Source of the DNA: Amphimedon queenslandica
Lineage: Eukaryota > Porifera > Demospongiae > Haplosclerida > Niphatidae
Length of the DNA stretch: 53,809 nucleotides
Direction of reading: 5' to 3'
Assembly: GCF_000090795.2 (NCBI RefSeq)
Contig: NW_003546655.1
Coordinates: 24,563 to 78,371 of the forward strand
Position 1 is the first letter of the stretch, and every line of letters starts with the position of its first letter. Below are positions 31,628 through 46,600 of this stretch, piece by piece. Both the position numbers and the translations under genes were made by a program. The notes beneath the pieces were generated by a model that saw only the letters and a program-made list of their open reading frames with translations, searched no databases and was not told the origin of the DNA.

Positions 31628-34600
31628 CTATAAATTAAAAGATAAAAACACTAATATCAAACTTTCCACTGGATAAAAAGGGAATAGCATAAGGACATGA
31701 CTAAGAAGTACAGCAAATTTCTAATGGCCATTTTTGGGCAGCAAGACCATCATAGACTATTACTGTATATTAGTACAGCGCTATTAGGCGAATTTTAAAA
31801 TAAAAAAAAAAGCTAATGCTCAAAGCAAATAAATTTCCAATCAAAATCAGCCTAAACTTTTGGCACAGCATAAAAACATATGAACATACATCCTATCAGT
31901 AAATGTGTCAATTAGGTATCTGTACCTTTCTCTGGGAATCATCGATGAGATTATTTGTTTCATTATTGAGTTTGTCCCACAAACCCCTCAAATCTTGACA
32001 CTGTTCTTTGAACTCTTTAGCTGATTCGTATTCATCAGACACTTCAGGTGTAACAAGCTCCTCCAACAACTGCTCTAGACCATCAAGATGTCTGTGTCTT
32101 AATTCCTGATCTTTACTGATTTGCTATGAAAAAATGAGTTTGATATCTTAAAATTTTCAAGATTCAATTTAACCGATTACAATTTTACAAAAATAGAGGT
32201 ACTAAAAATAATACAAATCCAAACTTGAAATATCCACATTTACATGTACAGGGTTCTATCTAGGAATTTTTGTTTGGGGAGGAAGATGGAGAGTTTGGGG
32301 GAGAAGCTTCCCCCCCACCCCCCCACTGGATAGAACCCTGATGTATGTAAAAAAAGAGACATGTAAAGCTTACTTTGCACCTTTCAGCTACAGGCCTTGG
32401 ATTGGCTTCTTGATCATACAAGACTCTTAGTCCTTCCCTTTCATCAGTCAATCTTTTGTTCAGATCTTCACTAACATCAGCTAGTTCATTAAAGGTATCA
32501 AATAATCTCTTCCATGGCTCCATTTCCTCAGGGAATGAAGCCAGCCTGCCTGCTAGTGACTCCCAGTGTCTCCGTGACTCAAGAAAAATATTTCGTAGTT
32601 CGGCAAGCTCTTGATCCACTTCAACCTCCTCTTCTATTTCATCTTCTCCTTCATTTTCTGCTCCTTCTCTCTCTTCAGGTTCTTCTCCATTCTCTATTCT
32701 TTCCTCTTCAAAATTAAGTTCATCTTCTTCCTCCTTCTCCTTTTCTTCTACTTTTCTTTTAACTCTTGGTAAAAATAAATGAGTCTCAAAATTGTCATTC
32801 AAACATTTATAGTCTCCATCTTTTTTCTCTACCTCACTTTTCACCCTCTAAAAGTGAAAAGTAAAAATCAAATATATGTATGAATGCATATATAATACAT
32901 GACACAAGATATTCACAGTATCACATATTTTAATTTTCTAATTTTTGATCATGTTATACAAATCAATGTTAATGGGTTGATTTTTTGCATAAAAAAATTT
33001 GGGGACTAAGTTGAAACTTAATACTAGTTTGCTATAATGTACAAATGCCTCACCTCATAACGTCCTATAAGAGAAATAAACTCTGTGAGGAAATTAGGGA
33101 AATGACTCAAAGCAGAGAGTTCAGCCTTTGTAAGGACCACCCACTCAGAGAAGTGTTTCAGTAAAGGTTCGTATACTCCCCAGTCCTTTAGTCTTTGATC
33201 CATCTCATTGACTCTCCTTGTGTGCCTCTCTTTAGCAGCTGTGTGTCTCTGTCTAATGGAGTCTACTTTCTCAAGTAGCTTTCTTGAAACCTAATAAGAG
33301 TAAAATACATGTACATGTACATTATAACGTACACAATGCATATGCATTAAGTAGACTAGCATTTTAATTATTATATGTATATTCTGATACATATACATGG
33401 TCTTATGATATGTAGCAACTTTGAACTTTTGCGATAAAAACTGGATTTTAAAATATTTTTATGAATCCTTAAATTTACTCTAAAATCTTACAAAAGTACA
33501 AGGTTTTTGACCAAAATCTCATTAAAACCCGATACATGTACTACACATGAACACCTTACTTGTATCCTAGGATCATCTTTGTAACCATCGCAAAACCCCA
33601 CCAAGTCATTTAGAGCCTTACCAGACTCATCCTTCATTTCGTGCTAAAGTGAGATCTACACGTGAAACACACACTAGCCGGCCCTACCACCTTACCTCTT
33701 CTTGTCTCCATTCATTATGAAGTCTGACCAGTAATGGGGAGGGAGGGAGAGGGAGAGAGAGGTGAGTCTCATATGACTCCAGTGTGGTGTGACATGCTCT
33801 ACTATGCTTCTCAAAGCCAAGTGTGAGGTCTGCCCTTAGTCTCATCATCACCAGCTTATCACTTAACCTCACTGATGCACTGCTCCAACCTGGAGAGAGA
33901 AAGGGAGCAAAATAAAGAACACAAATTAACAAAAAATATAAAAGGTGTACATGCAGTCCGTTTTTTTATTTGTACACCATATACCGTACAGAAGGAAATT
34001 TTGGAGGGACTAAATTTTGGCGAATTGCTAAATTTTGGTGATTGGCGAATTTTAATTTGGTGAATTTGTGGCCATGTGCCATTAAACAAGTGCATATTGG
34101 CCCAAAATGGCAGATTTTTATTTTGGCGAATGGCTATCAAAACACCAAATTCACCAAGTTTAACTACCTCCAAAATTTCCTTCTATACGGCAGCCAGAAA
34201 GTTTTGTGGTCAAAAACTTTCGTAGTTTTCATGGTTTGGAATGACACCATGAAATTAGAAACCATGAATTATTTGCAGGTTAATGAGAGGTGTGGGTGCT
34301 TTACTGATGATCGACAAAAATAAGAACCACAAATATGATGGAAGCCACCAAACCAAACCATGAAAGTTTTTTTGCCACAAAACTTTCCAGCTATATGGTA
34401 TACTACACTAGCTTCAGAATTTCCCATAAAGCATGCTAAGTGAGCTACATGTCCATTGTAAAAACATGCTTTAATGTGGAGCAACTCATAGCTTTAAAAA
34501 TTCATTAAAAAACTAAATTTGATCAATGAAATTTCTCTAAACAACATAAGTACATGTACAGTACATGTATTATGCATCAAAAAATTCTCTAAATACATTG

Positions 34601-37600
34601 TACCTGTGCTATATACAGTCAAACCTCTCTAAAACGAACCCCCAATTAGCGGACACCTCTCTATAACGTACAGTTGCTCTTGTCCCAGCCATAAGGCCAT
34701 TGGGTAGTGTATAAAAGAACCTCTGTATAGCGGAACCTCTCTATTCTGTATAATGGACGAGATTTATTGTCCCCACACATCTACACGTGTACAAATTAAC
34801 CTCCAACGGACGGACACAGCCACGCAACGGACTTTCTAATTAACATGCATCAAGAAAATGGTGGATTTTCTGGTCTGATTAGCATAGGATAACCTCCGAT
34901 TTAAGGACACCTCCGTATAAAGGACAGTGATGGCTGGCCCATAGGTGTCCGTCTTAGAGAAGTTTGACTGTAGTACATGTACATGTAATTTTTTGAGCCA
35001 AGCTGAGCATGCACTATATCGAAACCCCGTGTGAAACCCTCATATTGTATGGTGTACCTTGCATTAAGTTGTTCCTTTCCCTTGATATGTCAGGGTTCTT
35101 GGCAAGAGCCTCTTGTATCTCTTTACTCTCTGCAGACTTATCAATGACAGAGACATTATCAGCCTTAGCTTCTTGCTCATCTTGTAATTCCTGTAAGAGT
35201 AACAGGAACAATGGTGGGTACCATAAAGTATGCATAATGTATATGTACATTCAATAATGCACTGGAAACAGAGAATAACTTTTCATTGAATTGCTTGTTA
35301 ATGTATGCTTGTATTTTATCTGTATTAGTCATAAAGACTAACCAGTTGATGGACAAGCAGCATAATCTAGCACTCCTCTCTATTGTCACTGGATATACAC
35401 TAACACAGTGAGAGAATGAGGAGGAGGAGGAGTGCTTTACAGGAAAACAAAAATTTAAATTTAAACCAAATTTTGAAGGTTCATGAATCATAAAATGAAA
35501 TGATTATAACTAAAAAATTAGTGGTTAGAATCAGCTTGAACTTCTCTATAATATAGCTTAAGCACAATGATATCTAACAGAACATGGACAAAATAGCCTA
35601 TAATATTTCAACATAATACAACACTAAGTCAATAACAACATAACATTACATGTAACTACAACACTGCAGTGTCTTATGTGTCCAATCATCAATCCAACAC
35701 TCACTTCAAGTCTTTTAAGTTTTTCCAGAAGTTCCTCTCCAGTCAGTTCCTCCTCCTCCTCCTCCTCCCCCTCATCGTCTATCTCTTGTGCTATAACATC
35801 CAGGAACTCCTGGACAGTCTTTGCCTCCTCAACAGGAAAGACCTGCCAGCTCTGCAGTCTAGTGTCCAGCATCTGTCTCCTTGCTTCAGTGCTGTCACCC
35901 AGTGTCTCCACGTGTACTGTTATCTGGTTGGTTCTCTCCGTTATGAAACTACAATCATCAGCAACACAGAGCTCAGAGAGCTGCCTTGTTATGTCACTGA
36001 GGACCTGTACAGCAGGTTTGTGCTGATTGATGTTGGCATTCAGTTCCTGGGGACATTATTAAAAATACACATGTATCAATGAATAAGGACACTTCTCTTA
36101 CATGTACATGTACTGTACATGCACTAACAATAATAACAATAGAGACATTATGTGAACCCAATACTATTGTTGATAAACTATCACTGTCTTCTATTGTACA
36201 TGTACAATGGTACATCCATACTCTGATTACCTCAGCATTTCTCAAGTTACGTTCAGTGATGATGGCATTGCCCGGTTTGAGTTTATCAGAATTATAAACT
36301 CCTTCAGCTTCTTGTACCCAGACTGAGAGCTCCTCTCTGTGTTTGTGAAACTCCTCCCACAAAGGGATTGATAATTCTAACTTCTCGACATAAACCTAAA
36401 ATAGCAAATAATAAAATAATATTATTATAATTGTTATAATATAAATAATAATGATAATAATTAATAATAATGCTAATAACAATTCTACTATTACATGTAC
36501 TCACTACTACATGTACATGTACATGTACTACTAAAAAATTATATTTATTCTTACTCTCTCAGATCCTTCCAAGTTCTCAAATCGTTCGGTTACGTTCCTC
36601 ACTCGTTGGCTGATTCCCTCGTGCTCTGACCTACGACTGTGCTCCAGCATAAACCCCTCTGTTGCCATGACAACCTCAACAAAAGGGCGGTGCTCCTCTA
36701 TCTCATCAATATAGACCTAATAAGAATTAATAACAAGAGAAAACTCTTTGTAATAATTACACACACACACACACACACAGAGAATATACATGTATACATG
36801 TACATGCATTAAGAGTGCTCATAAAATGAAGCTCTCAAGGATACTAAACTGATTTACAATATTAACATTACATTGACACTGGAATAGGATTTGGTTCTAT
36901 TCTAGTGTAAATTTAAGCAAGTGCTAATATTAGGTCAAATCGCCCACACTTTTGATTAAAAAGTGGCAATACGCTGCTGGCCTAACATCATATTGTAAAC
37001 CAGCCTTTAGATGAGATGGGAAATGAATAATAAATAGATTTACACTAATTAGTATTACATGTACAGTACATGTGCTTCAATGGTGGTATGGGCTGCCCAT
37101 TAAACACAGGCCCCCCATCATGACTAGCTGTACCTTGTGTCTATCTATTTCTTCTTTAAGTGCATCAATGACTCCACGAGTAGGAGCCTTATCAGCTGCT
37201 GCTTCACAGACTATATCCAGCCACTCCATCTCTTTCTGTGTCATGTCCTCTATCAGACACACTTTACTGTATACTGATGATAACTGCTCTAGTGTCTCGT
37301 CCAACAGCTGACATATTGATGCCCAGTGGGTCTGAACGTCATTGAGTCTGAGAGGGAGAAAGGAAGGAAATTAATTTAAAAACATGCAATCAAGTGAAAA
37401 GAATATACACGTACATGTACATATGTATAAAAGCAATGCATGAACAATATCCCCATGCTATGTACATACGTGTTACATGTACATCTACAATACTCATTCA
37501 TGTACCTTGATTCAACGTCTTTAGTTCCGTTAGGTTTCTCCCCATCATCAGGTTTCAATATATCGGCTAATTCAGATATCTCATCCACGGAAGCCATCTT

Positions 37601-40600
37601 CTCATTAAGAGTCCCGTGAAGTTTCTAAGTATAGAATAATGTCAGCTGGTCAGATGAACTATACGTTACCTTGCATGAGAGCATGTGATCGGAGACTCCT
37701 TTCTCTCCGTCAGTTGACGTCACTTCCAGAGAGAAAGTCTTAGCCTCTTCAGTGACCCAGTTAAGGAACTCCCCTACCTGCTTCTCGAAATCAGTCCAAT
37801 AGCCTTGGAGGCCTTTGATCTGCAACCAGCGCTCATCTAAATAAAATAATAAGTTAAAGTCGTCATATTAAATCCATGGTCCATGATCACTATATGAATG
37901 ACATATACAACAAGTAGCTAGCTTAATGCTAGCATTATCTTTTCCTCCCGCTTTTGTCAAAATTTAGTGAAATCAAACTTTAAGTTTTAATTTTCATAAT
38001 TTTGATGGGGGTGATCAATGTAGGATTTAAGGTAAGGTCAATAAAATGAATAGCTTTACAGTACACGTGTGAAGATGTACATGTACATGCTTATATAAGA
38101 ATTAGAACTAGGAAGTGTAGTATTCTGAATTCTTTGACTCACTTAAAGAATTCACAAACTCCTCCCACTGGTTAAACATCTCTTGAAGACGTTCGTCAAA
38201 TGCTTCACACGGTATGTAGGTTTTGACAATGAAATGACCTAACTGGTACATCCTGTCAAACGGCTCGGACTGGTTCTCAACTTCAACACAATGATCCTAA
38301 TTAAATAAAATATGCCTAAATACTACAAGTATAATTAAGTTGTCTGCTAAATAATTACTAATGTACATCATCCTAATTTAATAAATGTAAAATACTTGAT
38401 GCTACTGGCTGAATAAGTTCTAAGTTACTTACAGCATGCTCGTCAAGAGTTTCTTGAGTGTTTCCTAAAGGTCTCTTAGGTTTCTCAACCAATTCATTAT
38501 ACTCTCGAGTGACCTTCTCAAACATTTTATTAAATACTTCCTCTTTTGTGGCAAAGTCCTGCATGTCCTTCTTTCCTTGTTCACAAAGTTCACTAGCTTC
38601 AGCGACCAGGTCAGCTAGTTCTTGGTATCGGTCCTCGAGTCCTTGTACTTGCATATCCAGTCCCTGGCAGGTTCCCTCCTGAGCCACCTCCATGATGCCA
38701 GCTGCTTCTAATTTAAGATCCTCGTTGAGTTTCTTGTGTTCCCTGATATCATTACTGAGCTCCTGTTGTACAAGAGACAATGACACATGATTAGCACACA
38801 AAGAGAGATTAAATGTGTATGCATCATGAGGCAAATACACAATGAAGAGGTTTTTGATCAAAAATGTGCTCAATTTTACACACATATATACATGTACATG
38901 TAAAATGAATAAATTGACAATCAGAACACAGAAGCTAATACACAATGCATGTACATGTACATGTAGCTGATACCTCAAGTATTATTTCTTGTTGCTCCAT
39001 TCTTTCAAGATCGGCTCCTATTGATCCACAGTCTTTATATGCACCATCCGTCTTGTTCAACCACTCCTCATACTCTCCACACTTTCCACGAAACTTCTCA
39101 ACCATTGCCAACACTTCCTCTGTGCCTGAGCAATGAGGAGAGATAAAGAATGCATAATAAAACTATTGATGCTATCTTTTGGTAAAAATAATAGGGACAA
39201 AGCCTAACTGTGCCTGCTAAATGAAGGTTCAGGTGACAGTAATTATCACATTACAGGTTTACAGCAGAACATGCTTCTACATGTACAAGACCAGGTATAG
39301 CTATGATTTACAAGCTATAGCTATGGTTTACAAGCTATAGCTATGGTTTACAAGTTATAGCTATGGTTTACAAGTTATAGCTATGGTTTACAAGCTATAG
39401 CTATGGTTTACAAGCTATAGCTATGGTTTACAAGTTATAGCTATAGTTTACAAGTTATGCTCGCTGCTGTTTCACTTACTGTGTGTCACTGTAGAGACAG
39501 ACTCCTCCATTTTAGCCCAAGCATTGTCAAGCTGAGCCATGAGTGCTTCAACCTTCTTCAGGTTTACTTCAGAGAGCGATCCTTTAGAAGTGGCAGCTAT
39601 CTGATGGAGTTTAGTCAGTAAGTGTCTTCGAGACTGGAACTCTTCTCTTAGGGACTAGAGGAAAGGAAGAGAGAAGAGGATAAAGTGTCCTCCATTTTTC
39701 CAGGAAACCACAAGCATGTAAGGGCTGCCCCTTCCTCATCTTAATTATTATTTGTAAGTATGATAATGATAATAATAATAATAACTGCCCCCTCAATTCT
39801 AATAGAAAGTGCATAACTGACTACATTAGATTTCAGTAACTACTGGCCATTACTAGTCGCATACAATATCTCCCACTGATTCATGCACTATCGCTTTATC
39901 CTACTGGTCTCATTCAAGCAAGTGAAGCAACCACCCTACTCCTTCTATAGCTACCTCAAGATTCTCTTTATTCTCCAAAAGTCTTTCAAATTCTCCTGGA
40001 GGAGCTTCATTAAGAAAACTAAGCCCCAGAGACTCCTCCACCCAATTTAATAACTCATTGGCTGAAGACATAAGACCAGCTGTACTTCCTTCACATAACT
40101 CTAAATCAAGAGCTCTATCCTAAAAAGCAAGGGAGAGTGAGAGAGAAAGGAAGATCAACCAGTGCAGTACAGTTAGTGTGAATATTGTATTTACTTGAAG
40201 CATCTTCTTCATAGCGTTGAGTCTCCCCTCAGATGTAGCTAGCTGCCTACCAACACTGCAATGACTGGACTCATCATCATCACTAAGAGCTTAAGGGAAC
40301 AGAATATAAATATACATGTACATTATATATTGTATGTACATTGTAATGATTGTATCAAGATTCTATTCATGCTGATTATGTACTGTACATGCATATTGAT
40401 CACTAGCTTTATGCATACACCTTTACCTGGTGATGTTTCTCTGAATTCTTCAACCCATTCAGTTGGAATGTGTCTCAGGCCCCACTTCTCTCCTAAACTA
40501 CGTAACTCGGTAAATTCCTCTGACATTTCTTTCATGAGATTATTAAATTTCTACAAACACACACAACCAACTAATGAGAAGTACAGATAAAATAACAAAT

Positions 40601-43600
40601 GATTATATAGTGGGTTATTTTTTGTGATTCAAGCTTCCGCACAAATAAAAATAAAGAATAAATCATTGCTACCTTTTTTGAATTAATGAAAGAAAATTTA
40701 ACCCAAAAATCAACTAACTATACAATGATGTACTATATACAGTACACTACCTCTAATTTCATTTTCTGTCTGTTAAGAGTGTCTGGGGTAGCATTGGGAG
40801 ATATTGCAGTGCAGCATTCATCATAAAGTTCAGTATAAGCAGCGTTGAGTCGCTCGGAGAAAGAGCTTAGTTTTGTCAAGTACTCGTTCAGCTTGTTGGA
40901 CTCCTCTTCCAACTGACTGTAAAGCTCCTTGCACTGGGTAGAGAGTCCCTCCCAGTTTGAACGTAATTCCTTGAGTTCTCTAACGAGAGGCTCTGAAGGA
41001 GTTCCCTTGTCATTGAAATCATGAATGATGTTTTGTAGTGTCGTACACGTTGAACTGACGAGTGATTCTTTCTCAGAAAACTCTTGAGATAAATCCTAAC
41101 AATTATAACAATACAAAAAGCTAGTAATTTATTAAATCATGATAGCATTGTTGTGAATGAAAAAACAGTCACATTAACTTCATTTCAACACATAGTACAA
41201 CACCAGTATCTAATGGTACAGCTAGAATACAGCTAACATACATTATTTTCAAAGCATTCATCATGTACAGCACACCTTGCACATACAATATACATGTCAT
41301 ACAGCATAGCACTTTATTTTGGCGATTTTGCTGTAAAATTGTAATTAGAGGTTTTTAATTTGGCGATTCTTGTGTACACGTGCATTACTGAGCATGCGCA
41401 TTAATGATTGGCAGTTTTAATGATTGGCAGTTTTAATATTGGCGATTCTGCTTGCAAACTGCCAATCACCAAAATAAAACTCCGCCAAATTAAAGCGTTA
41501 TACGGTATAATGATTACTGATTACTTGTGCTATTCTGAATAAGTCTTGAGGAGTATCATCAAGTGATGCAGCGTCTGTCCTCTCCCTCAGTTCACACAAC
41601 TGTGGCTCAGTAACAGCAGACCAATCCCAGTACACCTACAAACACACACACACATTACATACATGTACATGTATATGTACATTTGCATACATTATACATA
41701 TAGTCCGATAAATATAAATACATAATGAATGCAATTTCTTTTCAATGGAGGACGTAACATAAAATTTAACTGGTGAACAGGTTATAAAAAGAACTAAAAA
41801 TGGAGAATTCTCTATGATACATGGTAATATCATCATGGGGCATAGTCATACTATGAATTACTCCATTTTTTACCTTTGAAAATCTCTCGTATTCCTTCCA
41901 CCAGTCAAGCAGCAGCAGAAAGTGAGCCATCACTCCTTTACTGCTGGTAACAAGATTAGCAATCTCAGTATTGAGGCCCTGGTGGGTGTGGAGGATCTCC
42001 TGGTTGCTAGGCAATCTCAGCGAGGGCCCAAGGGCTTGTTTGTCGATTCCAGCGTAAATCTCTCGATATATAGTGTCTAAATCATAGCCAGCCTGACGAA
42101 GGGTATCAAACCTTGACTGGGAAAAACACACCTATCAAATAAAAATGCAAATGCATTACATGCGTATATAATTTATAATAGCAAAATACTAGCAAGAAAT
42201 ACATTACAAAGCTCTATACAACTGACCACAGCTTCTTCAACTTTGTGTTCTATATGAAGGCGGTAGCCAGAGACAGCTCCGAGTTCTTGTATTGATTGCC
42301 TCATTGACTGTAGACCTTGTACTAGCTCTAACTGAGCTGTTATCAACTAATGGAGAGAGAGAAGGAGAGAATCAAGTGTATTGACAGTAATTAATCAAAA
42401 GTATCCAGAGTAAATTTACTGACTACAAACATGTAAATGTATGTACATGCATGTAGATCTACATGTACATGTACATAAGCGTATATTAAAAAGTGGAAAT
42501 TGCTTACAGAAGGCACTACCAGTATGTATACATGTACACTGAATAATAAATGAATAGAGCATTACCTGAAATACTGGACTGACTGAGCCACACATCACCT
42601 GAAGGTTCTCCCACCTCTTGACCACAGCCAGTATCTCCTTGTTGACATCATGAGAGTGAATGGAGCCACCAGAAGCAGTGATCTCTTTGAACCTGGACTC
42701 CACCAATGACTGGACCATACACATGCTCTCATCCAAATCATACAACTTATCCTACCAGTGATGAATAAGGAGAGAACAATTAAGAAGAATAACATGATAT
42801 GTAACAGGGGATAAGACATAGCCATATTCACATGCACATGTGCCGGCTACATTGTGTGTTGAATACAAAACTAACAACTAAGAGTGGAATAAGAAAACTA
42901 CATGTCAGGCCTTCATCTAGGATTTTATACAAGGGGGGCAAGGTTAAAAATACTTCAAAAAAGGGGGGGTCACTAATATTTTCTATTGTGCATGCACAAT
43001 GCGTGTTCACAACACTTATACAATTTACTGCTGTGGTGATGAAATTTTTCATGTTAATAAGTCAATCAAGGGGGGGGGCAAGTGTCCCCTAAGGGGCGGT
43101 GAGCACCCCCTTCCGCCCCCCCCTCAATGAAGCCCTGCATGTACATTGTACATGTACACGTGTGTAATAAGAGACTGCAGGTTTCAAATGAAATCTTTAA
43201 GCCACAGATACAATCATTAGTTCATTGCATTGTAACACTATGAACTTTAAATACTAGAGTAGAGCATCATTACCTCGTGATCAGTGGTGAGTACTTTAAC
43301 TTGTTGGAGCAGTTCTTTAGATGACGATTCAAGGAGTCTCTTCAATGGGTACCCATTAATGAACTCAACTTTGACATCCCATAAACCGTCACCTTCCCTC
43401 ATGTAGTCTCTCATTATCTCCAATTGCTCTCGGAGCCACTCCTCATGCTCCATCCACAAGTTCTCAAGCGAGCCTTTAGTGACGTTCCCTATTAGCGACC
43501 AGTCACATTCAAGTTGAGTCATTTCCTCTTCTATGCTTTCTTTCTTGCCAACTTTATCATTGGATCCCAGCTCTTTCTTGACGGCTTGAAGGTGAAGTAC

Positions 43601-46600
43601 TTTCGGTTTAAATGAGTTGATCTCATTTTCCAATTGCTGAGAAAATAAAACAACAGATAAATAAAATAAAAGAATTACATGTGTACATGTACAACAACTA
43701 TTAACAAGAAATACTGTAGTATATGGCTGAACAAAACGGCTGGTTCACCAATTTTTGGATTTCCTCTTAGACAAGGTCTAGAGCCATGCTAGTGGTACCA
43801 ATGGAGTCCTCTGGTCAAGATAAGGTCCTCTAAGAAGTCTGGTAAGCATAGGAGCTCGTTTTCCTGGTATAGCAAGGCTGCAAAAGTCGTGGCAGCCATT
43901 TTGTTTGGGGGTGAATCCTACTTAGTAACGCTAATGCATTACTAATACACATGCAACAGCTAGTGCCCCTGATTTATTGGCTATCGATGAAAGATGGTGG
44001 CAGATATACTGTATATGAGTTAATTTTTGCGGTGGAAAATTTTCTTGAATCGTGCATTTCTAAGATTTCGTGGAATTAATTTTCGCAAATAGCTTGAAGG
44101 CTGCACCACGTAGCAATGGAGATGTAGGATTTTGCAAAAAACGCAAAAAATTGCAAAAATATTTCACCACAAAAATAAACCAGTATATATATATATACTG
44201 TACTTACTATGAATTTTGGTAGTAACTGTGTGTCACCTTCTGACACTCCCAGCACTTCAATGCCAGCTATCTGCTGCACATGATGAATGAAATCACGTGA
44301 GGCTGCATACAACTCATTGTATTCCTAAAAATAAAAATTATCAAATCTACATGGACCACATGTAAATGTATATGTATCTACATGTACTGTATTCTCTCCA
44401 ATTTTATGTATTATCTACAGGTGTACATGTATACAGTATTACATGTATATGTACCTGCCATTTAATGAGAACATTACTCAGCTCTTGATCCACAGTATTC
44501 AGTAGTAGCACTAGGTCCTTCCATCTTTGTGTGGTCCCTCTAACAACAGTATCAAGATATCTATAGGCTGGACTCCCCACTATGACCTTATCAACAATTA
44601 CATTGCCAATAGTGACCAGTTCAGTCAATGACTGGTATTTCTCATGAAGTGAGTCTCTGTAGGTCTGAGAGGAGAGAGAGAGAGAGAGAGAGAAGATTGG
44701 AAAAGAGAAAGGAATCAAGAAAAGGGAAATTAAGGGCATACCGATTACCGTGTGTTACAGTACATGTACATAAGTCTAACGTACAATAGCGTGTATTTTT
44801 TATAACGTTAAAGTACATATATTTGTCCATTTAAAAACATAAAACCATGCAAAATTGTGTTTGGCCAGATTTTTGAGCAAATTTTTAAAATTCATTAAAA
44901 AAATCCAATTTTGATTGGAATCAACTCAAACTTGCTACGCAACATAAAAACATGCATATGTATCAGGAAAAATTACAAAAAATGGAAATTTTTTTCCATG
45001 TGATTTTTGTCAAAATACCCTGTACTATAATAATACAGGGTCTTTGACACAATTTTGAGCAACTTGAAAAGCGACTGACAAGAAGCTCCATGAGCACTAT
45101 ATCAAAACCCTATGGGAAACCCTGGTTACGCTATACATGTAGCTAGGATTGTGTGTCCATGTACATGTATGTACAATGTATGTGTGATTGTACTGTTAGT
45201 GTTTTCTTGAATTCTTTGGCCTCATCAAGAGAATGACCATACACCTCACGCTCCTTTACATAGACCTCACTCATCTCTATCCATTCATTGAGAGGCGTGG
45301 CTGCACTATCAAGCTCCTCCCACAACTTAACACCTTCTTCCAGCAACTCTCTAGAGGCAGCAACCTTGAAAAGAATAAGATTTATTTAATTATTTTACAC
45401 ACATGTGCATATACAATTTATTAAAAAATAATAATATTTCAAAATTAATTCAATTCAATCCATACAAAATTTACTATTACATGTATATGTACGTGTAATT
45501 CTAATATTTACTTTTTCATTGACAATATCAAAAGCTTCTTCAAAATTAGTGAGTGTCTCAGGCAGCCTGCTCTCCTCTTCCTCGCAGCAGCTGACGAGTT
45601 CCTCCACTGTCCCTCTCACTGACTCCATAATGCTCTCACCAACGCTCATGTGGTCAGTATCATCAAAATAAGTCTGAGGGAAAAAAACGGAAATTTAATT
45701 AATAAAAAAATTACATGTACAATATTAAGATAAGTGCTGCATACAATTTAAATAACAAGATACTGTATACACTGTAAGTGGTTTTTTTAGGGTTGCAAAT
45801 TTTGCAAATTTCTTCCTGATTCGCAAAAATAAAATTGCGAAAAATCAATTTAATAAAGTACCTGCAAGGCACATGTGGTACATGTAGAATTCACAAAAAT
45901 TAAAATCCACAAATAGGAATTTTATATTTCGCAAAATATAATTCCCTCAAAAAACCACTTATAGGGTAACTTTATAGTATATGCTTTATAATGCCTCAAG
46001 TGCTATTACTAATCATGATATTTATACTTTGAAATCTTTAAGTGATCGTGCCATTTCCTCTGGTAATACAAGGCATTTTGGTAAAGAATCCAATTCAGAT
46101 TTCGTCTCAAACAACCATTCCAATAATTCCTAATAATCAATCATAAAGAATGAAAGCATTAATTAAGGCACACGACTAGCTCTTACTGTTTGTTTTCTCT
46201 CAAACTTCATCTCCACTAGTCTGTTCTCAATGCGCTTGGGAAGGTTCTCCCAGTGGGTCTTGATGTTCTGCAGTCTCAGCTGAATCTCACGAGCTTCGTC
46301 TGGTGATCTAGCGGCAGCTAACAACTGATCACTGTTGGATAGTACATTGTCTTTCTTTTGAGACTGTACGCTAATGGAAGACTTGATTGACTGAATTAAA
46401 AGAGAGAGAAAGAAAGTGAAAGAAAATGCACATGTACATGTACTATCAATTCAGACTTCAAGAGTAGACAATTACTCTTGTTACTGTGTAATTATTATCA
46501 AGTTAGCATTGTGTGAAAAATAAATTAAAAAGTCCAAAACATAATTTAAAGCCATTCTCAATAAATTCAATTACAAGTAGAAGCCAGGGGCTATACATGC

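Noticed and set aside
35669..36082. Plus-strand 137-residue frame
   Set aside because: It is antisense to the acidic-repeat exon of the KASH-type gene, whose minus-strand frame continues across splice sites.
39301..39460. Regular 20-bp repeats as a CRISPR array
   Set aside because: Units are directly adjacent with no unique spacers, lie in a eukaryotic intron, and no cas genes are present.
42832..43092. Plus-strand 86-residue frame
   Set aside because: It lies across the inverted-repeat element with G/C runs in an intron. No splice or homology support.
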